A model generated the notes under the pieces. The model was not told the origin of the DNA. It did not search any database and saw nothing but the letters and a program-made list of their open reading frames with translations. A stretch of DNA of 64,000 bases from Cellulomonas composti. Its GTDB lineage: Bacteria; Actinomycetota; Actinomycetes; Actinomycetales; Cellulomonadaceae. The translations under genes were made by a program, and so were the position numbers. The DNA is taken from positions 176,626 to 240,625 of the forward strand of contig NZ_BJWG01000005.1 of the NCBI RefSeq assembly GCF_007990245.1, given 5' to 3'. Below, one piece after another: positions 62,332 to 64,000 of the stretch (position 1 is its first letter; each line of letters starts with the position of its first letter).

Positions 62332-63747
62332 TTGAACGAGATCAAGTGCCCGCACTGCGGGGCCGCGTTCACCATCGACGAGGCCGAGTACGCCAGCCTC
62401 GTGCAGCAGGTGCGCACGGCGGAATTCGAGATGGAGCTCCACGCCCGGCTCGCCGAGGCCGACAAGGCCAAGAAGGCCGAGATCGCGCTTGCTGAAGCGA
62501 AGGTCGCCCATCAAGCGCAGGACGCTGCCACGAAGAAGGACGCTGAGATTCAGCGCCTGAAGAACGAGGTCGAAGGCGCCGGCAACGCTCAGGCGCTCGC
62601 GATCGCGGAGGCCGCCACGAACGCCGAGAAGGCTCTCGGAGCTAAGGACGCCGAACTCGAGCGGCTGAAGGCCGAGCTGGAGGGCACTGGCACCACTCAG
62701 GCCCTCGCGGTCGCGAAGGTCGCTGAGGAGGCCCAGAAGGCGGCAGCCGAGAAGGACGCCGAGATCCTGCGGCTTCGCGCCGAGATCGACGGGGCCGGCA
62801 CCAGTCAGGAGCTGGCCGTTACGAAGGCGGTCTCGGAGGTGCGACAGAAGCTCATCGCGGCCGAGAGCCAGCTCGCGCTTCAGGCCGTCGAGCAGCAGGT
62901 CAAGGAGTCGGCGCTCAAGGAATCGCACTCCAAGGAGGTCGCGCTCCTCCGCGAGCAGGTCGAGCAGTACCGAGACTTCAAGGCGAAGCAGTCGGTGAAG
63001 CTGCTGGGCGAGTCCCTCGAACAGCACTGTGAGACCGAGTTCAACCGCGTCCGCGCGATGGCGTTCCCGAATGCCAAGTTTGGCAAGGACAACGACGTCT
63101 CCACCGGAACCAAGGGCGACTACATCTTCCGCGACTTCAGCGACGACGGGGTCGAGTTCATCTCGATCATGTTCGACATGAAGAACGAGGCCGACACCTC
63201 GGCCACCAAGAAGAAGAACGTCGACTTCCTGGCCAAGCTCGACAAGGACCGTCGCGACAAGGGCTGCGAGTACGCGGTGCTCGTGTCCATGCTCGAAGAT
63301 GACTCCGACCTGTACACCGGCATCACCGACGTCTCGCACGAGTATCCGAAGATGTTCGTCGTCCGGCCGCAGTTCTTCCTCGCCATCATCGCCCTGCTCC
63401 GCAACGCAACGCAGGGCACGATCCAGGTGAAGGCCGAGCTGGAGCAGCTCAAGCAGCAGAACATCGACATCACAGGTTTTGAGTCGAAGCTGTTCGACTT
63501 CCAGACGCGGTTCACCAAGAACGTCGGCGACGCGGCGACCCAGTACGACAAGGCCATCGACACGATCGACGACGCGATCAAGAAGCTCGAAGGCACCAAG
63601 GAGGCGCTGCGTCTCTGGGTTAAGCACCTCAACACGGCCAGCGGTCGGGCGAATGACCTGACAATCCGCTCTCTCACGCGCGGAAATGAGACGATGAAGC
63701 AGAAGTTCGCCGAGCTCGAGCCGCCGCAGGAGCCCGAGGCTGCCTGA
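62332..63747 (+). CDS. DUF2130 domain protein with long coiled coil
   Basis: The 471-residue protein opens with a zinc-ribbon half (IKCPHCGAAFTID) and a coiled coil of about 180 residues (AEADKAKKAEIALAEAKVA and repeated EAAKKDAE-type heptads). A DUF2130 domain follows (about residues 215-400; HCETEFNRVRAMAFPNAKF, GVEFISIMFDMKNE). It starts at a TTG with GGAGG six bases upstream; no other start is available. DUF2130 proteins occur beside type I restriction operons and are thought to act with nucleic acids; the exact role is unknown. Confidence 0.85.
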   Translation: MNEIKCPHCGAAFTIDEAEYASLVQQVRTAEFEMELHARLAEADKAKKAEIALAEAKVAHQAQDAATKKDAEIQRLKNEVEGAGNAQALAIAEAATNAEKALGAKDAELERLKAELEGTGTTQALAVAKVAEEAQKAAAEKDAEILRLRAEIDGAGTSQELAVTKAVSEVRQKLIAAESQLALQAVEQQVKESALKESHSKEVALLREQVEQYRDFKAKQSVKLLGESLEQHCETEFNRVRAMAFPNAKFGKDNDVSTGTKGDYIFRDFSDDGVEFISIMFDMKNEADTSATKKKNVDFLAKLDKDRRDKGCEYAVLVSMLEDDSDLYTGITDVSHEYPKMFVVRPQFFLAIIALLRNATQGTIQVKAELEQLKQQNIDITGFESKLFDFQTRFTKNVGDAATQYDKAIDTIDDAIKKLEGTKEALRLWVKHLNTASGRANDLTIRSLTRGNETMKQKFAELEPPQEPEAA

Positions 63748-63756
63748 TCCACACCC

Positions 63757-63795
63757 TGCGGTGCCCCTCGCCCTCGAGCGGTGAGGGGCACCGCA
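63757..63795. terminator. Hairpin after the DUF2130 gene
   Basis: TGCGGTGCCCCTC and GAGGGGCACCGCA form a 13-bp perfect stem with a 13-base loop, 10 bp after the stop codon, followed by an AT-rich stretch. This is the clearest terminator of the region and marks the end of the restriction block. Confidence 0.85.
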
Positions 63796-63844
63796 TGTAA
63801 TACCGTTTCAGTAGCGGCTACGGTCCTCACAGCGATAATCTCGG

Positions 63845-64000
63845 ATGGGAACCGTGGACCCGCCAGACATCGACCGCATCGCGCGCCTCGATGCCACGTT
63901 CCGGGCGGCGTCGGGGCTGACCGACGACCGCTTCTACAAGATCTTCTACTCGGCGATTATCCCGGCACCGCTACTCGTGTTGGGATTCAACCCGACTTGG
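63845..64000 (+). CDS. Hypothetical protein, cut by the right edge
   Basis: Only the first 52 codons are present (DRIARLDATFRAASGLTDDRF, then APLLVLGFNPTW). The closing LVLGFNP recalls the loop of uracil-DNA glycosylase-like proteins, but the fragment is too short to decide. The ATG has a GATAAT -10-like hexamer ending five bases before it, consistent with a leaderless start. Confidence 0.55.
   Translation, partial: MGTVDPPDIDRIARLDATFRAASGLTDDRFYKIFYSAIIPAPLLVLGFNPTW

Overview
The window comes from a very GC-rich actinobacterium. A Cellulomonas-like cellulolytic facultative anaerobe fits best: it carries a secreted GH6 cellulase, a secreted GH18 chitinase, pyruvate:ferredoxin oxidoreductase, L-lactate dehydrogenase, an Asp23/AmaP cluster, an ECF42-type sigma factor with YCII partners, and many genes that look leaderless. 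The genus is an inference; no rRNA gene is present. No tRNA or CRISPR array was recognised.

Layout. 1-8.4 kb: two-component system (minus strand), a DUF4352 protein, rifampin ADP-ribosyltransferase, a repeat-rich gap, an SOS-box-preceded DUF222/HNH gene, an alpha-toroid protein, a YccF membrane protein and a COG3440-like HNH nuclease. 8.5-11 kb: six overlapping Asp23/AmaP envelope genes. 11-17.5 kb: an unknown gene that abuts a truncated mazF with an intact antitoxin, a SWIM-SNF2 helicase and two intact PIN toxin-antitoxin pairs. 17.5-23.3 kb: ECF42 sigma factor with two YCII genes, NERD helicase, DUF5808 protein, and a ribbon-helix-helix/DUF4097 operon followed by the stub of an ABC ATPase. 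23.4-30.1 kb: GH6 cellulase, SulP transporter, lactate dehydrogenase, GH18 chitinase, SDR enzyme. 30.2-34.9 kb: a large unknown protein, a junction where two genes are cut, and a nucleotidyltransferase/HTH pair. 35-43 kb: a fused NfnAB-like flavoprotein and an oversized pyruvate:ferredoxin oxidoreductase, translationally coupled, with a DosR-type palindrome upstream.

43.7-64 kb is an accessory, defence-rich region with mixed base composition: a dispersed small-gene family (three copies, one decayed), an XRE-membrane regulator facing a one-TM protein, an AbiEi-like antitoxin with a frameshifted nucleotidyltransferase, a Doc toxin, a KAP NTPase, a tightly overlapping four-gene operon (two unknown proteins, a sigma-like protein and a DUF3696 ATPase), a complete type I restriction-modification operon (hsdM-hsdS-hsdR) and a DUF2130 protein.

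The four-gene operon at 52.2-56.4 kb is the best candidate for an undescribed system. Its genes overlap by 4-16 nt, only the ATPase belongs to a recognised family, and it sits directly before the restriction operon. Other notable points are a CebR-like palindrome inside the cellulase signal-peptide codons, the DosR-like box before the anaerobic pyruvate operon, repeated loss of toxin genes while their antitoxins stay intact, and a recurrent leaderless promoter layout with the -10 hexamer ending 6 nt before the start codon.
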